The notes under the pieces were generated by a model, which did no database searches, was not told where the DNA came from, and saw only the letters and a program-made list of their open reading frames with translations. A stretch of 36,672 bases of DNA from Planctomycetota bacterium (GTDB taxonomy: Bacteria > Planctomycetota > UBA1135 > GCA-002686595). Below, piece by piece: positions 17,163 to 24,847 of this stretch. Every line of letters begins with the position of its first letter. Positions within the stretch are counted from its first letter, which is position 1. A program made the position numbers and the translations under genes. Location: the NCBI GenBank assembly GCA_012959525.1, contig DUDB01000009.1:2349-39020 (forward strand). Direction: 5' to 3'.

Positions 17163-19037
17163 ATGAAACGCCCTTTCTCAGCTCTGGTTCTGCTCCTGAG
17201 TGCCGCGCCCGCTGTGGCCCAAGAGCAAGTGTTTGCCACGGAAGCCCCGATCGCCGCCCTCCTGGACGAGCTGGGCGAGGACGTGCGGGCGTACAACGAA
17301 CACGTAACCTTCCTCGCCAACCCTTTCCTTGAGGGTCGCCTACCGGGGACGCGGGGCATGGAGATCGCCACCGAGTACGTGGAGGCGCACTTTGATCAGG
17401 CGGGTCTCGAAAGGCCCGTGGAAGGCGACAGCTATCGCCAGAGTTTTCGCGTGGGCCAGCGCCGAACCGTGGCTGAATCCCATCTGGCCGGGGGCTCGCT
17501 GGCACTCACCCACGGCGTGGACTTTGGGGTGACCGGCATGGGCGGATCGGGGTCCGCCAAGGCGCCTCTGGTGTTTTGTGGCTACGGAATCGAGAAGGGC
17601 CAGGAGGGCTACCGGGGGTTTGAGGCCGGCGTGGACCTCACGGGCAAGATCGCCATGATCATGCGCTTCGAACCCATGGACGAAGGCGGCAAGAGCCTCT
17701 GGGCTACGCGCGGGCCCTGGACGGCCAAGTCCGGATTCAGTCGCAAGCTGAAGGCTGCGGAGGAGCGCGGCGCCGTGGGTGTCTTGCTCGTCAGCCCCCC
17801 CGGTGCGGCAGATGACCGCGTGGGGGATCTGATGGTCGCGGGCCGTGGCTCCCGAAGCTACGTCCAGATTCCGGTCCTGATGGCCACTTCGGAGGCCGCT
17901 CAGAAACTGCTGAGTGGGGCGGGGGTTACACCATCGTTGATGGATCTGCGCCGAGAGGCGGATGCCCATGGAGTCGTGCGCGACCTGGCCTGCGAAATTG
18001 AAATGAAAGCACGCATTGCCGACGAGGAGCTCACTGCCGAAAACGTGATCGGTCTACTGCGTGGGAGAGGTTCCCTGGCCTCCGAGTACATTGTGTTGGG
18101 TGCGCACCTCGACCACCTGGGCATGGGGAATTTTGGCTCGCGCGAAGGACCCGGCAAGCTGCACCCGGGCGCCGATGACAACGCCTCGGGCAGCGCCGCT
18201 GTGATCATGCTGGCCAAGCGCCTCGCGGAGGAATACCGCGAATTGCGTCCCGATCAGGAAGCTCGCTCGGTGCTTTTCATGTGCTTCAGCGCCGAGGAAT
18301 CGGGCCTTATCGGCTCGAGCCATTACTGCCGCGATCCCCTGTTCCCCATCGAACAGCACAAGTTGATGATCAACTTCGACATGATCGGGCGCATCGTCGA
18401 CAAGCGTCTGTCCGTTTCCGGAGCCTCCACGGGCGAGGGGATGGAGGCCTGGCTCGCGCCCATGTTCGAGTCCTCCCCCTTGACTATTGTGCAGCCCGAG
18501 AACATGTCCGGCGCCTCCGATCACACACCCTTCTATCGCGCCAAGATGCCCGTCCTGTTCGGCATCATCGCCGATTTCCACGACGACTATCACACGTCGC
18601 GCGACGTGGTGAGCAAGATCAATCGTGTGGACGCCGTGCACACCATCAACCTGTTCCACAGGATCTTGAGGGGGGCGGCCTTGCGGGATGAGGCCTTCGT
18701 CTACTCGGAGCAGGCGCGGCGTGGAGCAGGGAGGGGTGAAGCGCGCCGAACCCAGCCACCCGCGGCCCCTGCCGCGCGCGTTTTCGTGGGAGTCGTCACG
18801 GCTGAGAGCATCGGTCAGCCGGGAATCCTGCTCGGGACGGTGATCGAAGGTGCCCCTGCAGAGCAGGCAGGGATCAAGAGCGGTGACATTCTGACCAAGT
18901 GGGCCGGCAAGCCTGTGCAGGATGAGGATGCCCTGCGGAAGATCCTCGAGGGTCACACGCCGGGGGACAGGGTGCAGGTCACCGTGCAGCGCAACGGCGA
19001 GGAGAAGGTCTTCTGGCTGACGCTGGGCGAGCGCTAG
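17163..19037 (+). CDS. Secreted M28 family zinc aminopeptidase with PA and PDZ domains
   Basis: The product has 624 residues from ATG 17163, with a signal peptide ending AVAQ at residue 20; the frame stays open far upstream but there is antisense to the neighbour. The PA-like insert spans about 130-265. The M28 peptidase core has the two-zinc ligand set: His315 and Asp317 in LGAHLDHLG, Asp338 in GADDNASG, catalytic Glu378 and ligand Glu379 in SAEESG, Asp406 in NFDMIGR, and His477 in DYHTSRD. A PDZ domain lies at about 540-620 (GILLGTVIEGAPAEQAGIKSGD). The architecture fits an exported aminopeptidase that processes peptides, with the PDZ guiding substrate or localisation. A C10 run sits just before the start and no Shine-Dalgarno is visible. 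The stop overlaps that of the convergent sulfatase. Confidence 0.92.
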   Translation: MKRPFSALVLLLSAAPAVAQEQVFATEAPIAALLDELGEDVRAYNEHVTFLANPFLEGRLPGTRGMEIATEYVEAHFDQAGLERPVEGDSYRQSFRVGQRRTVAESHLAGGSLALTHGVDFGVTGMGGSGSAKAPLVFCGYGIEKGQEGYRGFEAGVDLTGKIAMIMRFEPMDEGGKSLWATRGPWTAKSGFSRKLKAAEERGAVGVLLVSPPGAADDRVGDLMVAGRGSRSYVQIPVLMATSEAAQKLLSGAGVTPSLMDLRREADAHGVVRDLACEIEMKARIADEELTAENVIGLLRGRGSLASEYIVLGAHLDHLGMGNFGSREGPGKLHPGADDNASGSAAVIMLAKRLAEEYRELRPDQEARSVLFMCFSAEESGLIGSSHYCRDPLFPIEQHKLMINFDMIGRIVDKRLSVSGASTGEGMEAWLAPMFESSPLTIVQPENMSGASDHTPFYRAKMPVLFGIIADFHDDYHTSRDVVSKINRVDAVHTINLFHRILRGAALRDEAFVYSEQARRGAGRGEARRTQPPAAPAARVFVGVVTAESIGQPGILLGTVIEGAPAEQAGIKSGDILTKWAGKPVQDEDALRKILEGHTPGDRVQVTVQRNGEEKVFWLTLGER

Positions 19038-20572
19038 TCGGAGTCGTCCTTGCTGTCGTCCTTGCTGTCGTCCTTGCTGGGAGCTTCCTCGTCGAAGGGG
19101 CTGGGGAACAACTCCGATGGACTGCGTTGGGCCGTTGCCAGCGCCCGCATAGCCACGAGTACCTTCGGTCGTTCCAGAGCGATGTTGGTGCCCTCCCTCG
19201 GGTCGGACTCCAAATCGAACAACTCCTCGGTCACGACCCCCTTCCTGGAACTCTGTCGCACCCACTTCCAGCGTCCGTCCAGGAGCGCCTGACGCCTTCC
19301 GAGTTCCCAGTAGAGTGGGGGCCGTCTGGCCAGTCGGGCGGGCCGACCCCGTAGGGTGCCGCTGAGATCCACGCCGTCCAGACCCTCGGGATAATCGGCG
19401 CCAGCCAAGGAGCACAGGGTGGGTAGGAAATCCTGGAAGGCACACACCCGCTCGCTCGCCGTGCCGGCAGGGACGGTTCCGGGCCAGTGGGCGATCAGGG
19501 GCACGCGCAGACCCCCTTCGTAGAGGCTGCCCTTGAGTCCGCGCAGGTTGCCGGTGGATCCGAAGAACTTCGAGTCCGAGCCGCCCGCATAAGAGGGACC
19601 ATTGTCACTGGTGAAGATGAACAGCGTGTTTTGGCTCAGGCCCTCTTCGTCGATGACTTTCATCAAGCGCCCGACCTCTGCATCGAGGTGGGTGATCATG
19701 GCCGCGTAGGCTGCTCTCGGTCGGGGATGGGGCAGGTAGCCCTTGCCCCCTAGATAGGGCTTCTTGTCCCAGTCCGTCGGATAGGCCTCGAGATCTTCAT
19801 CGGGGACCTGCAAGGCCACGTGGGGGATGGCACTGGGGTAGTAGAGGAAGAAAGGTTGGTCTGCGTTGTCTCGGATGAAGGCTTCAGCGCGCTCGATAAA
19901 GAGGTCGGGCGCGTAGGTTTGCCCCTGGTACGTGTCCCAGTCATCGCTGGAGTCCGGTGCCCTCTCGATCTTCTGGTGGGCGGAGAACACTCTGTTGCCT
20001 GCCTCCACCCGTTTGCCGTTGTGCCACAGGTGATCGGGGTAGTGGTTGTGGGCCTGAGCCTGACACAGGTAGCCGAAGAACTCATCGAATCCTTGCAGGT
20101 GGGGTTCGCCGCTCTCCCCTGGGCCCCCCAGGCCCCATTTGCCAAAGGCGCCCGTGGCATAGCCCTGTTGCTGCAGCAGACGAGCGAGGGTGGGAGTTTC
20201 GGCAGGCAGGGGTACCTGGCCTTCGCCATGAGGGTTGTTCTTGCGATGCGCGCCGCTGTTGTCCCGCACGTGGGCGTGACCGGTGTGCAGGCCCGTCAGC
20301 AGGACGCAGCGCGATGGGGCACAGACCGCGTCCCCAGCATAGTGGCGGGTGAAGCGCATGCCCTCGTGAGCCAGGCGATCCAGGTGGGGCGTCCTGATGG
20401 ACTCAGAACCGAAGCAGCCGAGTTCGGCATAGCCCAGGTCATCCGCTAGGACGAAAACGATGTTGGGCCCCGCGGGGGGCGTCTCGGACAGGGCTCCCGC
20501 AAGAGCGAGGCAACAGGGAATAAAAAACTGCACGGGTAGCAGTCTACCCGTGCAGTTCGTGTCGAGGGCCAC
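19034..20572 (-). CDS. Formylglycine-dependent sulfatase (arylsulfatase family), exported
   Basis: The 512-residue product has PNIVFVLADDLGYAELGCFG (metal-binding aspartates 44 and 45) and the type I sulfatase motif Cys84-Ala-Pro-Ser-Arg88, whose cysteine is converted to formylglycine. Later motifs include TSDNGPSY and a central GKWGLGG. It would hydrolyse sulfate esters, probably outside the cytoplasm, since the N-terminus contains a hydrophobic stretch (VQFFIPCCLALAGAL). The only in-frame starts are GTG 20572, directly after an in-frame TAG, and GTG 20533; both lie at or inside an intrinsic terminator. The C-terminal tail carries three copies of a four-residue unit SKDD. The formylglycine-generating enzyme is not in the window. 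The substrate cannot be told from the sequence. Confidence 0.92.
   Translation of the reverse strand: MALDTNCTGRLLPVQFFIPCCLALAGALSETPPAGPNIVFVLADDLGYAELGCFGSESIRTPHLDRLAHEGMRFTRHYAGDAVCAPSRCVLLTGLHTGHAHVRDNSGAHRKNNPHGEGQVPLPAETPTLARLLQQQGYATGAFGKWGLGGPGESGEPHLQGFDEFFGYLCQAQAHNHYPDHLWHNGKRVEAGNRVFSAHQKIERAPDSSDDWDTYQGQTYAPDLFIERAEAFIRDNADQPFFLYYPSAIPHVALQVPDEDLEAYPTDWDKKPYLGGKGYLPHPRPRAAYAAMITHLDAEVGRLMKVIDEEGLSQNTLFIFTSDNGPSYAGGSDSKFFGSTGNLRGLKGSLYEGGLRVPLIAHWPGTVPAGTASERVCAFQDFLPTLCSLAGADYPEGLDGVDLSGTLRGRPARLARRPPLYWELGRRQALLDGRWKWVRQSSRKGVVTEELFDLESDPREGTNIALERPKVLVAMRALATAQRSPSELFPSPFDEEAPSKDDSKDDSKDDSD
19044..19079. repeat. Three tandem 12-bp units in the sulfatase 3' end
   Basis: The unit TCGTCCTTGCTG occurs three times without interruption at 19044, 19056 and 19068. 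It encodes the acidic/basic SKDD repeat at the C-terminus of the sulfatase on the minus strand. Being in frame and a multiple of three, copy number could change without breaking the protein. Confidence 0.9.
20522..20556 (-). terminator. Intrinsic terminator after the LTXXQ-like gene, overlapping the sulfatase start
   Basis: A perfect 13-bp inverted repeat, ACTGCACGGGTAG (20527-20539) and CTACCCGTGCAGT (20544-20556), encloses a four-base loop. On the minus strand it is followed by a T-run (20527-20522). It lies about 50 bases downstream of the stop codon at 20608 and reads as a rho-independent terminator for the two-gene unit from 22445 to 20608. Confidence 0.88.
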
Positions 20573-20607
20573 CTATGACCCGCGATTGCTGGATAAGGGG
20601 GGTCGTC

Positions 20608-21354
20608 TCAGGCGTCCCGTTGGCCACGGCCACCGGAGTCACGACCTCCGCGGCCCGTGCCCCAACCACCAAAGCCACTGGTGTTCATGCCTTGATAGTC
20701 TTCGACTTGCTGCGGGCTCAAGAATGTCTGGAGCTGAGTGTCGAACGTCTCACCTTGTACGCGCATGGACTCACGGATGGTGTCGCGGTCAAAACCCGCT
20801 CCATTGCCACCGCGCATGCCACTGAAGAACTCGCTGCGCTGGAGGTCGCGCTCCGTGAGAAGCTTGCGCATCTGACCAGATTGGTTCGGGTCTAGGCCCA
20901 ACTTGGTGGTCAGATCTTCCATCGTGCGGTCCATGCGCTCATTGCGCTGGTCGTCGCGACGTGCATCACGCTCCGCCTCCTCGCGGTCTTCACGGGCCTG
21001 TATGGCCAATTCGACCATGTCCTGGAAGCGGGCCGGGGGGGCCGTCTCCACGGACTTGAAGGAGGCCAGCATTTCGCGCATGGCGGCCAGATCTTCAGCT
21101 TGGGTGGTCTCCAGGTCGCCGGCCGGCTGACGGTCGACGGCGACCATGTCATTGCGTGCCTCGAGGTCTTTCAGTCGCCGGGCGAACTCGTCGAAGCGTT
21201 CCTGGACGTCTGTCCCTTCAAGGTTTGATGCCGGTGCCGGGCCGGCTTGCGAGAGACCTGGAGCCAGGTCGTCCGGGCTCAAGAAATCGGCGGCAAGGTA
21301 GCCCGCGCCGGCGGCGAGAAAGCTGACCAGGGGGATGATGGCTGTATTCGTCAT
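20608..21354 (-). CDS. Membrane-anchored coiled-coil protein with LTXXQ (Spy/CpxP)-like region
   Basis: The 248-residue product has an N-terminal hydrophobic anchor or uncleaved signal (about 5-24, AIIPLVSFLAAGAGYLAADF). A long charged helical region follows, with heptad-like content at about 45-150 (EEAERDARRDDQRNERMDR). Two phrases, LGLDPNQSGQMRKLL and FLSPQQVEDYQ, resemble the two LTxxQ motifs of periplasmic Spy/CpxP-like chaperones. The C-terminus is Gly/Arg-rich (GGWGTGRGGRDSGG). The gene starts two bases after the stop of the upstream Gly-rich protein gene and is followed by a strong terminator. The role is unknown; an envelope-stress chaperone is a guess. Confidence 0.75.
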   Translation of the reverse strand: MTNTAIIPLVSFLAAGAGYLAADFLSPDDLAPGLSQAGPAPASNLEGTDVQERFDEFARRLKDLEARNDMVAVDRQPAGDLETTQAEDLAAMREMLASFKSVETAPPARFQDMVELAIQAREDREEAERDARRDDQRNERMDRTMEDLTTKLGLDPNQSGQMRKLLTERDLQRSEFFSGMRGGNGAGFDRDTIRESMRVQGETFDTQLQTFLSPQQVEDYQGMNTSGFGGWGTGRGGRDSGGRGQRDA

Positions 21355-21356
21355 GT

Positions 21357-22445
21357 CTAGGCGTCCTCTGCTGTGATTTCCACGGTGTGCTCGATAGTGC
21401 CTTCCTGCAGACGATAGATCGTCATGCTGAACTCATCTCTGTCTATCTCAGTGTTCATTTCCACAGAGATTTCGCCCTCCAGCACCAGCTTCACGGGGCG
21501 CTGCTCGGCGATGGAGTAGTAGAGTTGGCCTTCGATCTCGACCTCGTAGGTGCTCTCGATGAGCCTCTCTGAGGCCTCTAATGTGAAGGGGTTTTCCCAG
21601 GCCGAGAAGGAACGGTCCCGATCCCGCCCGCGGCCGAAGGAGCGCTCGGGCATGTCGCCCTCGGTCTCGAAGGTCAGTTCGATGACCACGCACTCCAAGT
21701 CCTGGACGGTCTCGGTGCGATCGGTCAGCTTGGCTTCGGCGTCCCATTCGGCTTCGTTCAGGTAGCTCAGAGAACTGCCGCCGGAGCCGCCCCAGCTCCT
21801 GCCGCCGCGTCCGCCACCGCCACCACCGCGTCCGCCCCAGCCTTCGCCGCTGCGCTCTTCGGGCGGGAACAGGGCACCTTGTACGTCCAAGCCCATCGCG
21901 GTCAGGATGGCCGCTGCTTCGGGCTCCCAGCTGTCGCCCTCGGAGACCTCATCTTCGGGAAGCAGGCCGTCGAGGGGCAAGGCGAGGGAGTGTCCCTTGA
22001 GCATGTTGTCATGCTCCGGATCGCCGTCATCCTTGAGCTTGGCGATGGTGTCTCCATCCTCATCGACGTGCAGGCTGAGGGTCTCGCCATCCAAGGGGCT
22101 GGTGCGGTCCATGTCCCGGGACTCTTCGCCGAACCCCATGGTCGTGGTTCTAGTCACGTCACCGTATTCGCGCTCCATGCGGGTGGGAGAACCGTCATCG
22201 GCTGCCAGCAGGGTGTCCGTGTAGGTGCACTCCAGGCTGGACTCGGTTCCACCTCCACCGGACCTGCCGCCGAAGCCCTCCATGGGCTCACCGTCACGGG
22301 TCATCTCCGAGGCCACGGTTTCCATGGTCTGACTGGTCTCGATGGAGACGGTCAGCGTGCGTTCGGTGTCGTAGCGGGTGTTCAGTTGGGCTGCGCCGAC
22401 CAGAAGGGTCAGGCCGGCCAGTGCGGGGGTCAGGATGCGTGTCAT
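21357..22445 (-). CDS. Exported Gly-rich protein of unknown function
   Basis: The 362-residue product has a signal peptide (LTPALAGLTLLVGAAQ). The mature part is acidic and contains two Gly-rich segments: GFGGRSGGGG near residue 60 and WGGRGGGGGGRGGRSWGGSG near 205-225. These separate beta-rich parts with phrases such as DTERTLTVSIETSQTMET and YYSIAEQRPVKLVLEG. The latter resembles the pattern of bacterial proteins that average a lipid-exposed or polysaccharide-contacting beta sheet, but no family is assigned. A GGAGAATCTCC sequence sits close before the ATG at 22445. It is the first gene of a two-gene unit with the coiled-coil LTXXQ-like protein. Confidence 0.72.
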   Translation of the reverse strand: MTRILTPALAGLTLLVGAAQLNTRYDTERTLTVSIETSQTMETVASEMTRDGEPMEGFGGRSGGGGTESSLECTYTDTLLAADDGSPTRMEREYGDVTRTTTMGFGEESRDMDRTSPLDGETLSLHVDEDGDTIAKLKDDGDPEHDNMLKGHSLALPLDGLLPEDEVSEGDSWEPEAAAILTAMGLDVQGALFPPEERSGEGWGGRGGGGGGRGGRSWGGSGGSSLSYLNEAEWDAEAKLTDRTETVQDLECVVIELTFETEGDMPERSFGRGRDRDRSFSAWENPFTLEASERLIESTYEVEIEGQLYYSIAEQRPVKLVLEGEISVEMNTEIDRDEFSMTIYRLQEGTIEHTVEITAEDA

Positions 22446-22652
22446 GTGGAGATTCTCCGGGGGGATGGAAAGTGCCGTGTGCTCAGGAGCACCTTCCTAT
22501 TGGATGGTGTTTTGGTCTTCTGCGCCATCTTCGGGACGGCGAATCAGGTGAAGTGTAGTGTCTCTGTTGGGAACGTCCTCTGAACCGCCTTCATGGCCCC
22601 CCCCCCGGGGGTTACGCTCTCCAGACAATGCCCTGCGACATGGACCCGGGGC
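22446..22652. other. Intergenic region between the LytTR gene and the Gly-rich protein gene
   Basis: About 200 bases hold a C10-G5 tract near 22598-22617, which on the minus strand could form a GC hairpin after the response-regulator gene but has no T-run. No convincing promoter for the Gly-rich protein gene is recognisable, and no small ORF with a plausible product is present. Confidence 0.35.
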
Positions 22653-23456
22653 TCAGCCGAGGCGCCGGCGCAGGGCCGCGATGCGCGCACGGCTCACGGG
22701 GACCCAGGTCTCGTCGAGCAGTTGGACCTTGCCCAGGCCGCCGGCCTGGGTTGCCAGTTGGCGTACATGATCGAGAGCCACGATGGCAGAGCGGTGTACG
22801 CGCTGAAAGCGGGTGGGGTCCAGGCTGCGCTCCAACGCACCCATGGACTCGCGCATGAGGATCTCACCGCGCTCCGTGTGCAGGCGCACGTACTGGTCGG
22901 CCGACTCCACCCAGTGGATGCTGCTCGTTTCCACCAGCTCGATGCCCCCCTCACGACGGATGGTCAGACGCTCGAGGGGCGCCTGCTCGCCACTGTCTTC
23001 AAGCTCGCCGACCGGGCTGCCTGTCTCGGGCTGCACCAGCTGGGCCAGTGCGCGGCTGGCATCCACCACGCGCTCCCGCACCAGGTGATCCCGTGCCCGC
23101 TCCAGGGCCCGGGCGAAGCGCTCATCATCGAAGGGCTTAAGCAGGTAATCCACAGCGTGCACGCCGAAAGCCTCGATGGCGTAGCGGTCGTAGGCGGTGG
23201 TGAAGACGACCAGGGGCGGGTTTTCTTCGCCCAGGGCTTCGATGACCTCAAAGCCGTTCATGCCCGGCATCTCCACGTCCAGGAAGAGCAGGTCCGGTCG
23301 GTTGCGCCGCAGGCTGGCCAGGGCCTCCGCACCATTGGAGCACTCACCGAGGAGTTGTATTCCGGACTCGGCCTCCAGGAGGGAGCGCAGGGTGGCCCGC
23401 GCCATGGGTTCGTCGTCCACGATCAGGACGGTCAGGGGGGCGGCAGCTTGCGTCAT
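22653..23456 (-). CDS. LytTR-type response regulator (LytR/AgrA family)
   Basis: The 267-residue product has a receiver domain at residues 8-122: acidic pair Asp14-Asp15, phosphoacceptor Asp60 in LLFLDVEMPG, Thr86 or 87 in VVFTTAYD, and Lys107 in YLLKPFDD. A linker of about 45 residues is followed by a LytTR DNA-binding domain (about 165-265) with IHWVESADQYVRLHTERGE and FQRVHRSAIVALDHV. It is expected to be phosphorylated by the adjacent LytS-type kinase and to bind imperfect direct repeats. The start ATG overlaps the kinase stop (ATGA), so the pair is co-translated. Target genes are unknown; the two exported proteins immediately downstream are obvious candidates. Confidence 0.95.
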   Translation of the reverse strand: MTQAAAPLTVLIVDDEPMARATLRSLLEAESGIQLLGECSNGAEALASLRRNRPDLLFLDVEMPGMNGFEVIEALGEENPPLVVFTTAYDRYAIEAFGVHAVDYLLKPFDDERFARALERARDHLVRERVVDASRALAQLVQPETGSPVGELEDSGEQAPLERLTIRREGGIELVETSSIHWVESADQYVRLHTERGEILMRESMGALERSLDPTRFQRVHRSAIVALDHVRQLATQAGGLGKVQLLDETWVPVSRARIAALRRRLG

Positions 23457-24847
23457 GAGGTCATCTCACTGAAGGGAAGTTTCACGTGGACCGTGGCGCC
23501 ACCTCCGGGGGGTGAGTGCAGTTCCAGGCTCGCGGCTTCGCCATACAGCGTGGCCAGGCGGGCGCGTGTGTTCTCGATCCCGATGGGGGAGCGTTCCCCT
23601 TCGTCCCGTGCCTCCCTTTGCAGGACGTGCTCGGGAAAGCCCGGTCCGTCGTCGCTCACCGTCAGATGCAGTTGCTCCCCCTCGCGCCTGGCCCGCAACT
23701 CCACGCAACCTCCTTCGGGCCGTGGGGCGACTGCGTACTTGACGGCGTTCTCCACCAGAGGCAGAAGCAGTAGAGCGGGTACCCGGGCGGAGGACAGCCC
23801 CGGGGCGATATGGGTCTCCACTTGCAGGCGCTCGCCCAGACGGATGGACTCGATCTCCAGGAACTGCTCAGCCAGGGCCAGCTCCTGCTCGAACTCCACC
23901 TCGGGTTCGCTGCCGTGCTCGAGGGTGGCGCGCAGTAGCCCCCCCAAGGCCGAGAGGGTGGTGAGAGCCTCGGCCGATTGCTTGCTGCGGATCAGCCCGC
24001 CCACCGAGTGCAGGGCGTTGAACAGGAAGTGCGGCTGAAGCTGTCCCTCCAGGCTGGAGATCTTGGCGGCAGACAGCTCAGTCTCCAGACGCGCGGCTCG
24101 CAGCTTGAGGTGAGCCGCAAGGCGCTCCACGTCGCGTTCATCCAGATAGGAGCGCGCCCCCCAGCCCATGCCCAGGATGACCAGATACAGAAGGACGCCC
24201 AGTTCGATGCGCGGGCCTCCCATGCGGCCCCGTCGTCGTCGTCGGATCTCCTCAGCAGAGGGAAACTGATCCATGGGAGGCCCACCCCGATCCAGGCCCC
24301 GTTCACCCCCGCGCTGCTGTCCCTCCCCGCGTCGTCGGTCGAGGCCATCCATGCCTGGACGTCCCCCCCGACCCTGAAAAACTCCTTGGCCTGGAGCTTG
24401 ATCCGCGCCCGGGCTCGCGTTCCCCGGTGGCGTGTACCCTTGTCGCGTCCAGGTCGGCGTGGGAAGCCATTCGGTGGCCAGATACGTCTCGACCTCCCCG
24501 ATGCCTCGGGCGATTCCATAGGCCAGACCACCGTGCAGGAGCACGAGTGGCAGGAGCCAGCGCACGTTGCTGGCCAGCAATCTGGCCAGAAACAGAATCG
24601 GCTCAGCGGCCAATCCCCAGAGAACCCAATCGACTCCCTTGCGCCAGGTGATGTACTGCCAATCGATCTCGCGGCCATCCTGTTGGGCGGCATCCACGTG
24701 CAGGAGTGTGGAAATCGTCACCATCAGCACGACCACCAGGGCGATGAGGAGACGGCGGCGCATGGGGGAGCGCAGCCAGCCCTCAAGCCGCGTTTCCCGA
24801 CCAAGAGCGACCGGGTCGGGAGCGGTGGGGGTGGTGGGGGGATTCAT
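23453..24847 (-). CDS. LytS-type membrane sensor histidine kinase
   Basis: The 464-residue product has hydrophobic segments at about 31-50, 75-92, 98-116 and 213-230. A long Gly/Arg/Pro-rich loop (about 130-211, including GRGGRPGMDGLDRRRG) lies before the last one. A short coiled coil (about 235-265) leads to the His_kinase domain with phosphoacceptor His273 in LEGQLQPHFLFNALH. The HATPase_c domain has N-box Asn367 in LVENAVKYA and the glycine box DDGPGFP. It phosphorylates the coupled LytTR regulator. No 5TM-LYT or GAF sensor is recognisable. If the first three segments span as expected, the Arg-rich loop would be extracytoplasmic, which goes against the positive-inside rule. Both ends overlap neighbours by four bases (ATGA). 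Confidence 0.92.
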   Translation of the reverse strand: MNPPTTPTAPDPVALGRETRLEGWLRSPMRRRLLIALVVVLMVTISTLLHVDAAQQDGREIDWQYITWRKGVDWVLWGLAAEPILFLARLLASNVRWLLPLVLLHGGLAYGIARGIGEVETYLATEWLPTPTWTRQGYTPPGNASPGADQAPGQGVFQGRGGRPGMDGLDRRRGEGQQRGGERGLDRGGPPMDQFPSAEEIRRRRRGRMGGPRIELGVLLYLVILGMGWGARSYLDERDVERLAAHLKLRAARLETELSAAKISSLEGQLQPHFLFNALHSVGGLIRSKQSAEALTTLSALGGLLRATLEHGSEPEVEFEQELALAEQFLEIESIRLGERLQVETHIAPGLSSARVPALLLLPLVENAVKYAVAPRPEGGCVELRARREGEQLHLTVSDDGPGFPEHVLQREARDEGERSPIGIENTRARLATLYGEAASLELHSPPGGGATVHVKLPFSEMTS

